NCBI RefSeq assembly: GCF_900129485.1
Contig: NZ_FQVW01000028.1
Location: forward strand, 1-41,481
DNA length: 41,481 nucleotides
Direction of reading: 5' to 3'
Origin: Ornithinibacillus halophilus
GTDB lineage: Bacteria; Bacillota; Bacilli; Bacillales; Amphibacillaceae
Positions 1 to 9,148 of the stretch are shown here, one piece after another (the first letter of the stretch is position 1; each line of letters begins with the position of its first letter). Under the pieces are notes generated by a model. The model saw only the letters and a list, made by a program, of their open reading frames with translations, did not search any database and had not been told where the DNA came from. The translations under genes were made by a program, and so were the position numbers.

Positions 1-90
1 CTCGGTACAAGGCAGCAAAGAAGTTTATTCAAGTAGTCGCCTGGCTGAGGCCGTGCCCGCGGAAAGCGACTGTCCGCAGTGCAAATCAAC
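1..90 (-). repeat. Partial structured repeat element, type B (copy B1)
   Basis: The window opens inside a repeat whose outer end is the ATCAAC at 85-90. Its reverse complement matches the left part of the complete type B element at 34906-35161 almost base for base (GTTGATTT, CGCTTTCCGCGGGCACGG, CAGCCAGGCG, CTACTTGAATAAACTTC). The remainder lies outside the window. It sits about 100 bp past the stop of the leftward DUF4870 gene. No coding potential or transposase is associated with it. Confidence 0.85.
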
Positions 91-189
91 AAAGCAGTTA
101 CATCAGAATTGAATAATTCATTGAAAATTAGACTTCCTCTATAGTATCTTTAACTCGCAATGATATCCTGCCATGACTACATTTTTCAA

Positions 190-558
190 CTACGAAAGAA
201 TGTTGATTCCTCCAATTAATGGTAATGCTTTTTTCTTTCCATTAGCTGCATTGATAATGCCCATAATTGCCAATACCAACCACGCTAAGTATCCAAAAGG
301 TAGAATAATCAACCATCCGATAAACGGTATAATGGATCCTACTATTGAAATAGCAACACCAAGTATAAATAATAGAATTCCTTGATTTGTGTGGAACTTC
401 GCAAACTCCGATTCTTTTGCTGCTAATAGTGGTACGATAAATAAGAAACCAATATAAGCTAGAATTGCCATCCCCTTATTCTCACTTGCATCCTTAGACA
501 TTTCCTCTGACTCTTCCTGTTCCTCCACTTTTTCATCTACTACATTCTCATCTGCCAT
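190..558 (-). CDS. DUF4870 (Tic20-like) small membrane protein
   Basis: A 122-residue protein with an acidic N-terminal tail (about residues 1-28, rich in Glu and Asp) followed by three hydrophobic segments, roughly 30-47, 60-80 and 83-105. The pattern GMAILAYIGFLFIVPLL, then KFHTNQG, is typical of the DUF4870/Tic20-like family, whose molecular role is unknown in bacteria. The start is supported by GGAGG about 8 bases upstream of the ATG. It is a single gene followed by repeat B1, and no clear terminator is seen. The family call is from motif recognition; the function is not known. Confidence 0.85.
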   Translation of the reverse strand: MADENVVDEKVEEQEESEEMSKDASENKGMAILAYIGFLFIVPLLAAKESEFAKFHTNQGILLFILGVAISIVGSIIPFIGWLIILPFGYLAWLVLAIMGIINAANGKKKALPLIGGINILS

Positions 559-693
559 ATAACCTACACCTCCTTCATTAAATTTGCACTACAATACAAG
601 ACATGAGTCTTGCTTAATTTATATGATAAAAAAATCAAAATAGTGCTTTTAAATTAGAAAAAATTTCTTTTCCTGACTCAAATTTGAAAGATA

Positions 694-722
694 GGCTAGA
701 GTTTAGTAAATATACTCTAGCC
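694..722 (-). terminator. Hairpin terminator of the FAD-linked oxidase gene
   Basis: GGCTAGAGT (694-702) pairs perfectly with ACTCTAGCC (714-722). It lies 8 bp beyond the stop of the leftward gene at 730. The T-run is better on the plus strand (CTTTTTG) than on the minus strand, so it may act in both directions. Confidence 0.6.
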
Positions 723-729
723 TTTTTGC

Positions 730-2097
730 CTATTCTTTCGGTGCTATATTATGGTTATGACAAAATAAATTATCCGGATCATATTTTCCTTTTATTTTTG
801 CGAGTAGCTCGTAGTTATTTCCGTACGTACTTTCCGTAATGTTCGCATCAATTCTAGCTCCGTTGACGTAAGCTGATTCTCTCAAAGAGTGTGGTAGTAA
901 GTCTTTATGCAATTGGTTCACCCAATCCCTACATTTTTGTGGGTTATCTTCTGGAACGATAGCATCTACAAGGAGTAGATAACCTGCATCTCTTATAGAA
1001 AAGGCTTTTTCATCTGCAGGTATTCGATTCATTTTTCCATGTAATGCCCAAATTTGAACTAACGTCATTGGTAAATCTGCATTTTCAATTGCATTCATGA
1101 GTGTAGAGATTGCATCCTCTGGTAGGTCTTCAAAAAACAATGAAGTTCCATCAAATGGTGCAACATCTATCATTGCATCTAATTTTTTCTGTAGTTCAAC
1201 ATAAGGCAATATGCCAGTTTGATCCATGATAGGTTCGGCAAATGACACTAAAGGTTCAATCACATTTTCTTCTATTTCACGATTCAGTTCACCGATATAC
1301 ATTCCTGATAGTGAAACCACTCTTTTATTATGAAGAGCTTCTGGCAAAAATGGTGCCGGTGGAAGTTGCATAATTGCTAGATTAACAGATATCTCATCAA
1401 TAGCTGATTTCATATACTCTTTTAGACCATGCAAGATTTGTTTTAAATCTCTGTAATCATACATTACATCTATTCCTAATACATTCGGTCCTACTGGATA
1501 TAGCTGAAATTCAAAACTAGTAACTACCCCAAAATTACCCCCACCACCACAAATGGCCCAATATAGATCAGGGTAATTGTCTTTATTAACTGTTATTGCT
1601 TTTCCATCCGCTGTTACCATTCTAGCACTTACTATATTGTCGCACGTTAAACCGTATTTCCCACGTAAATAGCCAAAACCACCACCAAGTGCAAGGCCAG
1701 CAATTCCCGTTTCAGATACAGTTCCAGTCGGGGTTGCTAAACCATATTTCTGCGTTTCTGCATCTACATCTGCTAATGTGGCACCACCCTCAACGACTGC
1801 TACCTTCCTATTTTCATCTACCTTTACGTCTTTCATATTCGATAGATCGATCATGACACCACCATCACAAACAGCTGTACCATCAATATGATGCCCACCA
1901 CCACGAATGGAAATCTCTAAATCTCCTTGTCTCGCATAATTAACTGCAGAGATTACGTCTGCTTCACTTTTACATTCAAAAATAACTGCTGGTCTTCGGT
2001 CAATTCTAGCATTCCAGACTTTCCTTTTTTCATCATATCGATCATGGTTTGGTAAAATGATGGTTCCACTTTTTTCTACACGTACTTTCTCATTCAT
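730..2097 (-). CDS. FAD-linked oxidase, berberine-bridge-enzyme type
   Basis: A 455-residue flavoprotein of the FAD_binding_4 plus C-terminal BBE family, whose members oxidise sugars, alcohols or secondary metabolites with O2; the substrate here cannot be told. RGGGHHIDGT carries the His and GLTCDN the Cys that form the bicovalent FAD linkage in this family. Gly-rich GLALGGGFGYL and CGGGGNFGVV complete the FAD domain, and the C-terminal YDPDNLF...HNHNI is the BBE signature. An upstream TTG at 2124 is possible, but GGAGG sits correctly before the ATG at 2097, so that start is used. It resembles Bacillus YvdP/YgaK-type oxidases. It is divergent from the amidohydrolase at 2358. Confidence 0.85.
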   Translation of the reverse strand: MNEKVRVEKSGTIILPNHDRYDEKRKVWNARIDRRPAVIFECKSEADVISAVNYARQGDLEISIRGGGHHIDGTAVCDGGVMIDLSNMKDVKVDENRKVAVVEGGATLADVDAETQKYGLATPTGTVSETGIAGLALGGGFGYLRGKYGLTCDNIVSARMVTADGKAITVNKDNYPDLYWAICGGGGNFGVVTSFEFQLYPVGPNVLGIDVMYDYRDLKQILHGLKEYMKSAIDEISVNLAIMQLPPAPFLPEALHNKRVVSLSGMYIGELNREIEENVIEPLVSFAEPIMDQTGILPYVELQKKLDAMIDVAPFDGTSLFFEDLPEDAISTLMNAIENADLPMTLVQIWALHGKMNRIPADEKAFSIRDAGYLLLVDAIVPEDNPQKCRDWVNQLHKDLLPHSLRESAYVNGARIDANITESTYGNNYELLAKIKGKYDPDNLFCHNHNIAPKE

Positions 2098-2180
2098 CGT
2101 ATTCCCTCCATGTTCCTTCAACAATGACTAATGAAGCTACCTTACTTCCAAAGGAAAAGATTTCTTTCAAGCTTTTAAAA

Positions 2181-2277
2181 ATCGTATCATAGACAGACTT
2201 ACTTGTAATGTATACTTAGGTATACTCTTTTTAAATCGGGATAATTGCTTGTATGGTGGGAAACTATCTGATACGAT
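2181..2277. promoter_or_regulatory. Candidate control region between divergent genes
   Basis: The space between the two divergent starts holds a compact repeat GTATAC-TTAG-GTATAC (2210-2225) and a 9-bp inverted repeat, ATCGTATCA (2181-2189) against TGATACGAT (2269-2277). Either could bind a regulator of one or both genes. No convincing -35/-10 pair was seen. The inverted repeat is short enough to arise by chance. Confidence 0.3.
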
Positions 2278-2357
2278 TATCTCAATTTCATTGACCTTAA
2301 ACAAGCCATAAAAGAGGTCTAATACAGTAGAGTCTGATAGTCAATAAGGGGAATTCG

Positions 2358-3959
2358 ATGATGAAGAGAATATATAAAAATGGGCAAATTTATACATTTG
2401 AACCAACTAAACCAATCGTACAGGCGGTTGTGATTGACAACAATCGTTTCATTGATATGGGGTCAACAAATGAGATGATGTTGCAGTGGGAATCTCAAGT
2501 AGATGAAGTTATTGATTTAGAAGGAAAAACAGTGACACCTGGACTTATGGACAGTCACCTGCATCTTTCTTTGATCGCTTATAACTTCATAAACTTGGAC
2601 TTAACCGGTGTACCTACCAAACAGTCTATGCTTGAAAAGATTAAAGAGAGAGCATCTGACTTACAACCTGGCGAATGGCTAGTGGGAAGTGGTTGGGATG
2701 AAAACATCTTTACTGACGGGAAAATCCCTACAATTAATGAACTAGATTATGTTTCACCACAAAATCCATTACTATTAACAAGGATTTGTACACATGCTTC
2801 TGTCGTTAATAGTAAGGCATTGGAAATTAGTCAATATCATCCAGACATGACAATTCCTGAAGGCGGCTCAATTGTACTTGACGAACAAACAAAGAAACCC
2901 ACAGGACTTGTCTTAGAATCTGCTGCTGAGATTTTCAAAGCACATATCCCTGACCATACGTATGATGAATTAAAAAAAGCGATGAGAAAAGCCATCCAGT
3001 TTTCGATAAAAAACGGCTTAACGAGTGTTCATACGAATGACACGCTTTTCTTAGGTGGACTTGATCAAACGTACCAACTATATGATGAATTATTAAACGA
3101 AGAAAATCTCGGGCTTCGTACAAATCTACTTATTAATCATGACTTCTTGGGTGATTTACGTAGAAATGGAATGTATGCAGGTTTCGGGAATGACACTTTA
3201 GCAATTGGCGCCGTAAAAATATTTGCAGATGGTGCTTTTGGAAGAAGAACAGCTTTATTATCGGAAGCTTATTCCGACGATCCAACGAATTACGGAGAAG
3301 CGATGTATGGACAAGAACAGCTTTATGATATCGTTCGGGAGTCAAGAAAGCTTGGTATGCCAATTGCGGCACATACAATAGGAGATCAAGCGCTAGAAAA
3401 TGTGTTGGATGTACTAGATCAATTCCCTCACGTTTCCTATCGTGACCGACTCATTCACACACAGGTTTTACGCCCTGAATTAATTCAGCGTTTGGCCGTT
3501 CCAAGCCGAATTGCTGATATTCAACCTAGGTTTTTAGCAAGTGACTTTCCATGGGTACAGGTTCGCTTAGGAGAGGAGCGTATCCAATTGTCATACGCAT
3601 GGAAATCTTTATTACAAGCAGGGGTACTTTGTGCAGGTGGATCTGATTCACCCGTTGAACCTGTCAATCCATTACTTGGCATACATGCCGCTGTTACTAG
3701 AAGAGTACCAGGAGACAGCCGAGAATGGGGACCCGATGAGAAACTCTCCATGCATGACGCGTTTCGTTTGTTTACAGAAATGGGAGCTTATGCTACCAAT
3801 GAAGAATTATTGAAAGGTACGATTTCAAGAGGGAAGCTAGCTGACATGACCGTCTACTCTAAAAATCCATTTACAATGGAGGACCCAGATGAACTCTTTT
3901 CTACAGAAATTGAAATGACCATTATTGGTGGAGATATTAAGTGGTGTCGAGAGGGTTAG
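2358..3959 (+). CDS. YtcJ-like metal-dependent amidohydrolase
   Basis: A 533-residue Amidohydro_3 family enzyme, predicted cytoplasmic, hydrolysing an amide or related bond in an unidentified substrate. Metal-binding residues are visible as His67 and His69 in DSHLHL, a His in AHTIGDQAL, a His in LIHTQVL and the Asp in GGSDSPVEP. Length and motif order match YtcJ-type proteins, annotated as exoenzyme-regulatory or N-substituted formamide deformylase-like without firm evidence. Two consecutive ATG codons follow AAGGGG; either could be used. Monocistronic, ending before a bidirectional terminator. Confidence 0.88.
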   Translation: MMKRIYKNGQIYTFEPTKPIVQAVVIDNNRFIDMGSTNEMMLQWESQVDEVIDLEGKTVTPGLMDSHLHLSLIAYNFINLDLTGVPTKQSMLEKIKERASDLQPGEWLVGSGWDENIFTDGKIPTINELDYVSPQNPLLLTRICTHASVVNSKALEISQYHPDMTIPEGGSIVLDEQTKKPTGLVLESAAEIFKAHIPDHTYDELKKAMRKAIQFSIKNGLTSVHTNDTLFLGGLDQTYQLYDELLNEENLGLRTNLLINHDFLGDLRRNGMYAGFGNDTLAIGAVKIFADGAFGRRTALLSEAYSDDPTNYGEAMYGQEQLYDIVRESRKLGMPIAAHTIGDQALENVLDVLDQFPHVSYRDRLIHTQVLRPELIQRLAVPSRIADIQPRFLASDFPWVQVRLGEERIQLSYAWKSLLQAGVLCAGGSDSPVEPVNPLLGIHAAVTRRVPGDSREWGPDEKLSMHDAFRLFTEMGAYATNEELLKGTISRGKLADMTVYSKNPFTMEDPDELFSTEIEMTIIGGDIKWCREG

Positions 3960-3974
3960 TTCTCAGTTCGTGGC

Positions 3975-4024
3975 TGTAATACTGTGTGGCGACGGTTGTG
4001 GCGATGGTGATGGCTATGGCGATG
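3975..4024. repeat. Low-complexity TGGCGA-type tandem repeat
   Basis: The stretch just after the amidohydrolase stop is built from imperfect 6-bp units (TGGCGA, TGGTGA, TGGCTA, TGGCGA), unlike the AT-rich surroundings. The rest of the 305-bp gap (3960-4264) shows no ORF; only the hairpin at 4221-4259 is recognisable. Confidence 0.6.
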
Positions 4025-4220
4025 GGACATTTATTCCGTTATTGTTGGTAAAATAGTAGTTTGTGGGTTTTCACGGACATTTTTTCCTTTATTAGGCCAA
4101 TAGAGGAGTAGTTTCTTATAAACTCTGCTGTATAGCGTACTATTTGTCATCTAAATTAATATATAGAGGGAATTATCAAAAATAACGCATCTGATGTCCT
4201 AAAAACTCCCTTCATAATCA

Positions 4221-4259
4221 AACAAACGCTTGGATTCGCAAAAAATCCAAGCGTTTGTT
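4221..4259. terminator. Bidirectional terminator
   Basis: AACAAACGCTTGGATT (4221-4236) pairs perfectly with AATCCAAGCGTTTGTT (4244-4259), a 16-bp stem with a short loop. It lies between the convergent amidohydrolase and antiporter genes, 5 bp from the antiporter stop, and can serve both. Confidence 0.9.
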
Positions 4260-4264
4260 CTTTC

Positions 4265-5824
4265 CTACGCTGCTTTATAATCTCCGTTTGTTTCCTTCAA
4301 TCCCCATATTCGCTTAAATACATATGCTAACAAGATTAATACAATAACCCCGACAACGATCGATAGTATTACTGAACCTGTAAATCCAGCTACTAAGAAG
4401 GATACGATACCACTTAAGCCTGCTGTTATTGCAAATGGCATTTGGGTATTGACGTGATCCACGTGATCACTTCCAGCCCCTGCTGAGGAGAGGATCGTTG
4501 TATCTGAAATTGGTGAGCAGTGATCCCCAAAAATTCCACCACTAAGTACTGCTGCAATCGCAAGAAGCATTGAAATATCCATTGTTTCAGCAAGTGGCAT
4601 AGCAATTGGAATCATAATAGCGAAAGTTCCATAAGAAGTCCCAGTTGTGTAAGCAACAATTCCAGCTACAATGAAAATTAATACTGGAATAATTGCTGGA
4701 GAAGTAAATTGTTCTGCAATCCCAACAATATAGGCTGCTGTACCAAGTTCAGAAGTCACACTTCCAATAGACCATGCTAATGTTAAAATAATATAAACTA
4801 ACATCATACTTTTAAACCCAGATACAATTAACTGCATAGATTCTTTAAAATTGAACAGCTTCTGACTCATTCCCATAATTAAACCAACAATAACGGCAGC
4901 AAATGCCGCTATCAAAATTGATAACCCTCCATTGGATTCTCCAACTGCTGTGACAAGATCATTCTCTGGGAAACCACCTGTCCATAAGAACAGAGGAGGA
5001 ATTAATCCAATTAGCACGACTAGTGGAACAATCAAATTACGCATTTTTGGTGTATGTCCTTCTACCATTTCCACATCTGTCATGGAATCTTCTGATGGAG
5101 GCTCAGCATCATCACGCATTACTTTTCCAGTTGTTCTAGCACGATGTTCTGCCTTTGCCATTGGTCCATAATCCCAACGTTTATAAATAACAATTGCAAC
5201 TAATAGTAGAGCTAAAATGGAATAAAAGTTAAAAGGAATCGTTCCCAAATACGTTACATATTCTGATCCTGAAATCCCTAATTCAACAAACTGTGCTCCA
5301 ATTAAACCCATAACAAACACTACCCAAGTAGAAACTGGAGCCAATAAACACATCGGTGCAGAAGTCGAATCTACTATATAAGCCAACTTCTCTCTAGAAA
5401 CTCTCATTTTATCGGTAACCGAACGCATCACACTACCCACCGTTAAAGCATTGAAGTAATCCTCGAAGAAAATAATAATACCAAATAACATGGTAGATCC
5501 CTGTGCTCCACGGTCTGACTTTACTTTTCTTGAAATGGCATGTGCAATCGCATGCGCCCCACCTGTCTTTTGCAAGATCGCTACTAAAACACCAAACAAA
5601 CCACAGTAAAGGAGGACAGTCGCACTCCATTCATCCCCTAAATTCGGCAAAATAAACTCACTGAAACTAGTATAGATTCCCATTAACGGGTTTAAATCAT
5701 GAATCATCGTAGCACCTAACCAAACCCCAGCGAATAGTGCAGGTATTACGTTTCGAGTGACTAGAGCTAGTACAATGGCAAGGATTGGTGGTAACAATGA
5801 AAGAATTCCATATTCCATTTCCAA
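4265..5824 (-). CDS. NhaC-family Na+/H+ antiporter
   Basis: A 519-residue integral membrane protein with about 11 hydrophobic segments and a cytoplasmic loop rich in charged residues around 225-260. The C-terminal half carries GGIFGDHCSPISDTT, a hallmark of the NhaC superfamily, and the N-terminal half FFEDYFNALTVG and SAPMCLLAP. Members exchange Na+ for H+, and some exchange malate/lactate or other solutes, so the substrate is not certain. GGAGAGGGG precedes the ATG. Single gene with its own terminator; an antiporter fits a salt- or alkali-tolerant host. Confidence 0.88.
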   Translation of the reverse strand: MEMEYGILSLLPPILAIVLALVTRNVIPALFAGVWLGATMIHDLNPLMGIYTSFSEFILPNLGDEWSATVLLYCGLFGVLVAILQKTGGAHAIAHAISRKVKSDRGAQGSTMLFGIIIFFEDYFNALTVGSVMRSVTDKMRVSREKLAYIVDSTSAPMCLLAPVSTWVVFVMGLIGAQFVELGISGSEYVTYLGTIPFNFYSILALLLVAIVIYKRWDYGPMAKAEHRARTTGKVMRDDAEPPSEDSMTDVEMVEGHTPKMRNLIVPLVVLIGLIPPLFLWTGGFPENDLVTAVGESNGGLSILIAAFAAVIVGLIMGMSQKLFNFKESMQLIVSGFKSMMLVYIILTLAWSIGSVTSELGTAAYIVGIAEQFTSPAIIPVLIFIVAGIVAYTTGTSYGTFAIMIPIAMPLAETMDISMLLAIAAVLSGGIFGDHCSPISDTTILSSAGAGSDHVDHVNTQMPFAITAGLSGIVSFLVAGFTGSVILSIVVGVIVLILLAYVFKRIWGLKETNGDYKAA

Positions 5825-6047
5825 ACACCCCTCTCCATATTCATCCTTAACCGTACCAACTACCCTCCTTTTATAAGTTTGATCTTAAAAAGCTTCTTTT
5901 AATAGTAAGAATTTTCTATACATTATATTTCTATCCAAATTCATATATGCATGATTGTCTCATCTGAATTGAACATTAAATCAATACATGAAATAATATA
6001 TATAATCCCTACTTAATTAATAGGAATTATAGGTATAGGAGGTAACT

Positions 6048-7205
6048 ATGAAACTATTAGAATTGAGTACACATGAGGAGCGGTTAGACTTACTAAAACA
6101 AGTCGTCAAACCTTTTCTAGAACGAGCAGATAAACATGATAAAGAAATAAGCTTCCCTTTTGATAATTTTCAGGATTTAAAAGAAATAGGCTACCCTGCT
6201 GTCACAATCCCAAAACAATATGGAGGATTGGGAATTTCTTTAAGTGAATTGTTACAGTTCCAAGAAGTAATAGCAAAAGCTGATGGTTCGACAGCACTAG
6301 CGATTGGATGGCATATGGGACTTGTCAAACATATAGGAGAAAATCATAGTTGGAAAGAGGATCAATACCGAAAACTTGTACAGGACATTATGGAAAAAGG
6401 ATCCCTGATAAATGCTGCCGCTACAGAACCAGCAACTGGGAGTCCTACCCGTGGTGGAAGGCCAGAAACTACAGCTAGAAAAGAAAATGGGAAATGGATA
6501 ATCTCAGGAAGAAAAACCTTTACTACCCTAGCACCAACATTAGACTATATTATCGTTCGAGCAAGTATAGAAGGAACGGATAAAGTAGGAAATTTCCTCG
6601 TTAAACATAACCTTAAAGGGGTTAAGATTGTAGAGACGTGGGATTCGATTGCGATGCGCGCAACAGGAAGTCATGACCTAGTGTTGGAGCAAGTAGAACT
6701 AGAGGAAAATGACTTTTTAGAAGAATTACAAGGAGGAAAAGCCCCTGCAACGGGTTGGTTACTCCATATTCCAGCTTGTTATAACGGAATTGCAAAAGCA
6801 GCCAAAGAGTATGCAACTCATTTTGCAACAACGTATTCCCCAAACAGTATGGAAGGAACCATCTCCACCATCCCTTCAGTTCAGCAAAAAATTGGAGAAA
6901 TGGAATTACTAACAATGCAAAATGACCAATTCTTATATGGTGTCGCTGCCAAATGGGACCAGAGTGACTACGAAACAAGACAGAAAATGCAGTCAGAACT
7001 GGGAGCAGCAAAATATACAATCGTTAATCAAGCCGTGAAAATAGTTGATTTAGCAATGCGAATTGTTGGAGCTAGAAGTCTTTCAGAAAAAAATCCACTC
7101 CAACGGTATTACCGTGACGTCCGGGCTGGAATCCATAATCCCCCAATGGATGATATGATCATCACGCAACTAGCTAAAAAAGCAATAAATGAAATAGAAA
7201 ACTAA
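6048..7205 (+). CDS. Acyl-CoA dehydrogenase family protein (YdbM-like)
   Basis: A 385-residue flavoprotein with the three-domain acyl-CoA dehydrogenase layout: helical N-terminus with PKQYGGLGIS, central beta domain with AAATEPATGS and GRKTFTTLAP, and a helical C-terminus. The C-terminal segment (RYYRDVRAGIHNPPMDD) resembles the Acyl-CoA_dh_2/DszC-YdbM group, and I could not identify the classical catalytic Glu. Dehydrogenation of a thioester is therefore not certain; a flavin-dependent monooxygenase role is possible. AGGAGG lies 6 bases before the ATG. Monocistronic. TTGAAC with an AATAAT 17 bases on, in the 5825-6047 gap, is a weak promoter candidate. Confidence 0.85.
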   Translation: MKLLELSTHEERLDLLKQVVKPFLERADKHDKEISFPFDNFQDLKEIGYPAVTIPKQYGGLGISLSELLQFQEVIAKADGSTALAIGWHMGLVKHIGENHSWKEDQYRKLVQDIMEKGSLINAAATEPATGSPTRGGRPETTARKENGKWIISGRKTFTTLAPTLDYIIVRASIEGTDKVGNFLVKHNLKGVKIVETWDSIAMRATGSHDLVLEQVELEENDFLEELQGGKAPATGWLLHIPACYNGIAKAAKEYATHFATTYSPNSMEGTISTIPSVQQKIGEMELLTMQNDQFLYGVAAKWDQSDYETRQKMQSELGAAKYTIVNQAVKIVDLAMRIVGARSLSEKNPLQRYYRDVRAGIHNPPMDDMIITQLAKKAINEIEN

Positions 7206-7270
7206 TTAAGAAAAGCGCAGAGCACTCGGAACTAGATATCACTGAAATTTTATACTTTCTTACCTTAGAA

Positions 7271-7308
7271 CAAAGGCTAACTTTCCTTACATCAGGAAAT
7301 GTAGCCTT
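7271..7308. terminator. Bidirectional terminator
   Basis: AAAGGCTA...CTTTCC pairs with GGAAA...TAGCCTTT across 7271-7308, with A/T tracts on both sides. It separates the convergent acyl-CoA dehydrogenase and membrane-anchored protein genes. Confidence 0.8.
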
Positions 7309-7761
7309 TTACTTATTATAGTCCCATAAGATTTTCCACTCTCCATCAACCTTAGTTGCATAAACATCTTGACTGATCGTAAAATTTCCATACTTGCCTT
7401 TATATGTTTTATAAACAGGAACGACAAATGCTTCACCTATTGCTTCCGTTCCTTCTTCCATTACCCAATCTTTCACCTTTTTGACTGATCCCAATTCAAA
7501 GGAAAATGTCGTTACCCCAAAATGATTCATAAATACATGAGCACGATCTTGGATGTAATGGCCTTTATTAAATTTTTCCTCCATTTTTGGATGAAATAGC
7601 TTCCAAGACTCAGAAAAGGCTCCATCCTGTTCATAAAGATAAAATTCCTCCACTATACTTTTCGCTTGTCTGTCCTCCGACTGATTCAAAAGGACAAACA
7701 CTAGAACGCCTAACCCAAGAATGATAACAACTGCTAGTAATATCTTCTTCTGTTGCATCAT
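7309..7761 (-). CDS. Membrane-anchored protein of unknown function
   Basis: From the ATG at 7761 (after GGGAGGGG) the product is 150 residues: a short basic N-terminus, one hydrophobic helix (about residues 6-25) and an extracytoplasmic domain of about 120 residues. A longer reading from 7797 lacks a good ribosome binding site. The domain, with IVEEFYLYEQDGAFSESWKLFHP and a C-terminal KVDGEWKILWDYN, resembles NTF2-like folds such as the DUF4878 type, but that is a guess. No lipobox Cys is present. It stands alone. Confidence 0.75.
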   Translation of the reverse strand: MMQQKKILLAVVIILGLGVLVFVLLNQSEDRQAKSIVEEFYLYEQDGAFSESWKLFHPKMEEKFNKGHYIQDRAHVFMNHFGVTTFSFELGSVKKVKDWVMEEGTEAIGEAFVVPVYKTYKGKYGNFTISQDVYATKVDGEWKILWDYNK

Positions 7762-7927
7762 GAATCCCCTCCCTATTCCATCTATACGTTCCAACATGTC
7801 CTTTTTATAACAGAAACCATTATTTCCTGCATGTGAACTCTTCCACTTGCATAGTGTTCATTTATAAGAACATTTTGGAAGTTATAGAATGGCTAGTTGT
7901 GTTCTATAACGGAAGGGGGAAGACGAA

Positions 7928-8890
7928 ATGTCTGTTGTTGGATTGGTTAGAAAAACATTACCATTTATTTTTGCTCGACTCGCAGTATATGCACTATTTG
8001 CTGTCATTGCTTTTGTTTTTCTAGGAATTGTGATTGGGATTAGTCTATTTTTATTTAAAACCTTTGAATTTGGTTCAGGCTTTTTCATTTTAATTATTAT
8101 TATTAGTTTCTTTTCAGTTATTGGTGGACTCAAATTTTTCGAAAGGTATGCATTGTATATTGTTAAAGTGGGCCACATTTCTGTAATAACTGAGCTACTT
8201 GCTAATGGAAAAGTACCAGATGGTAAAGGTCAATTAGCATATGGAAAAGATCAGGTGAAAGAAAACTTTGGATCAGCTAATGTTTGCTTTGTAGTAGACC
8301 GATTGGTGTATGGAGCTGTAAAACAAATTCAAAGATGGTTAATGCGAATAGGAAACTTTTTTAGTTTTGTACCGGGTTCTCAAAATATCATAGCCATCAT
8401 AAATCGAATTTTATCAGTCAGTCTAAACTATATTGATGAAGCGATTTTAAGTTATATTTTACTTCGTAAGAAACAAGAAAAAGATGAAACGGTTTGGAAG
8501 TCTGCTGCTGATGGTGTTGTGTTATATGCACAAAGTTGGAAAAAAATCATTATGACTGCAATTGGTGTTGTTGTATTTATCTATGTACTAAGTTTCACTG
8601 TATTTTTAGTCTCTGTATTTCCACTAATGGGATTAGCAAATATGATTGCAGATAATAATGAAGCTGCCTCTGTCTTTGGATTCTTTGCTGTTGTTGGGGC
8701 ATTTATTATTACTTCCTTTGTTAAACGTGCACTAGTAGACCCTGTTGCTACAGTAGCTATGATCCGTACTTTCCAAAAGAACATAGAAGGTGTCGAGCCG
8801 TCTATGGATTTACACGAAAAACTAACAGGCGTATCGAAGAAGTTTAAAAAACTAGCCGACAAAAAAGATGACCCTGAAGAATCTAAATAA
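7928..8890 (+). CDS. Multi-pass membrane protein of unknown function
   Basis: A 320-residue protein not recognised as a named family. Hydrophobic segments are at about 15-45, 52-72, 215-245 and 255-280, leaving a central amphipathic region (about 80-205) and a charged Lys/Glu-rich C-terminus. GGAAGGGGG before the ATG supports the start. It is monocistronic, between a divergent membrane-anchored gene and its own terminator. A transporter or an envelope scaffold are both possible. Confidence 0.8.
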   Translation: MSVVGLVRKTLPFIFARLAVYALFAVIAFVFLGIVIGISLFLFKTFEFGSGFFILIIIISFFSVIGGLKFFERYALYIVKVGHISVITELLANGKVPDGKGQLAYGKDQVKENFGSANVCFVVDRLVYGAVKQIQRWLMRIGNFFSFVPGSQNIIAIINRILSVSLNYIDEAILSYILLRKKQEKDETVWKSAADGVVLYAQSWKKIIMTAIGVVVFIYVLSFTVFLVSVFPLMGLANMIADNNEAASVFGFFAVVGAFIITSFVKRALVDPVATVAMIRTFQKNIEGVEPSMDLHEKLTGVSKKFKKLADKKDDPEESK

Positions 8891-8900
8891 AAAAGAAAGA

Positions 8901-8930
8901 AAGAGTAGTCCTGGGGATGGGCTACTCTTT
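8901..8930 (+). terminator. Terminator of the 320-residue membrane protein gene
   Basis: AAGAGTAGTCC pairs with GGGCTACTCTT (one wobble) around the loop TGGGGAT, 10 bp past the stop, followed by TTTTCTTT. Confidence 0.85.
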
Positions 8931-9007
8931 TCTTTGAAGATGGAGGGCACTAAAGATAGGATGGTTTGAGGGATTTAGAGAAAATGGAGTATCCTATGAA
9001 AGCCGAC

Positions 9008-9148
9008 TCAAACATAATATTTATTTGTTAACTCCGAAATACGACGATTCGTTGCAGCAATGATTTCTAATAATTGAACAATTGTCTCTTCATGCTGCTC
9101 TACCTTTCGTCTTAAATCTTGTAGAGTTATTTGATCGTTATCTTTCAT
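9008..9148 (-). CDS. 46-residue small protein, predicted coiled coil
   Basis: A short leftward ORF with the strong site GAGGAGG 7 bases before its ATG. The product starts MKDNDQITLQDLRRKVEQ and has hydrophobic residues at heptad-like spacing (L9, L12, V16, I23, L26, L27, I30) through a single long helix, then ends NKYYV. It is not a family I recognise. No neighbour shares its transcript. A short regulatory or scaffold helix is the simplest guess. Confidence 0.6.
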   Translation of the reverse strand: MKDNDQITLQDLRRKVEQHEETIVQLLEIIAATNRRISELTNKYYV

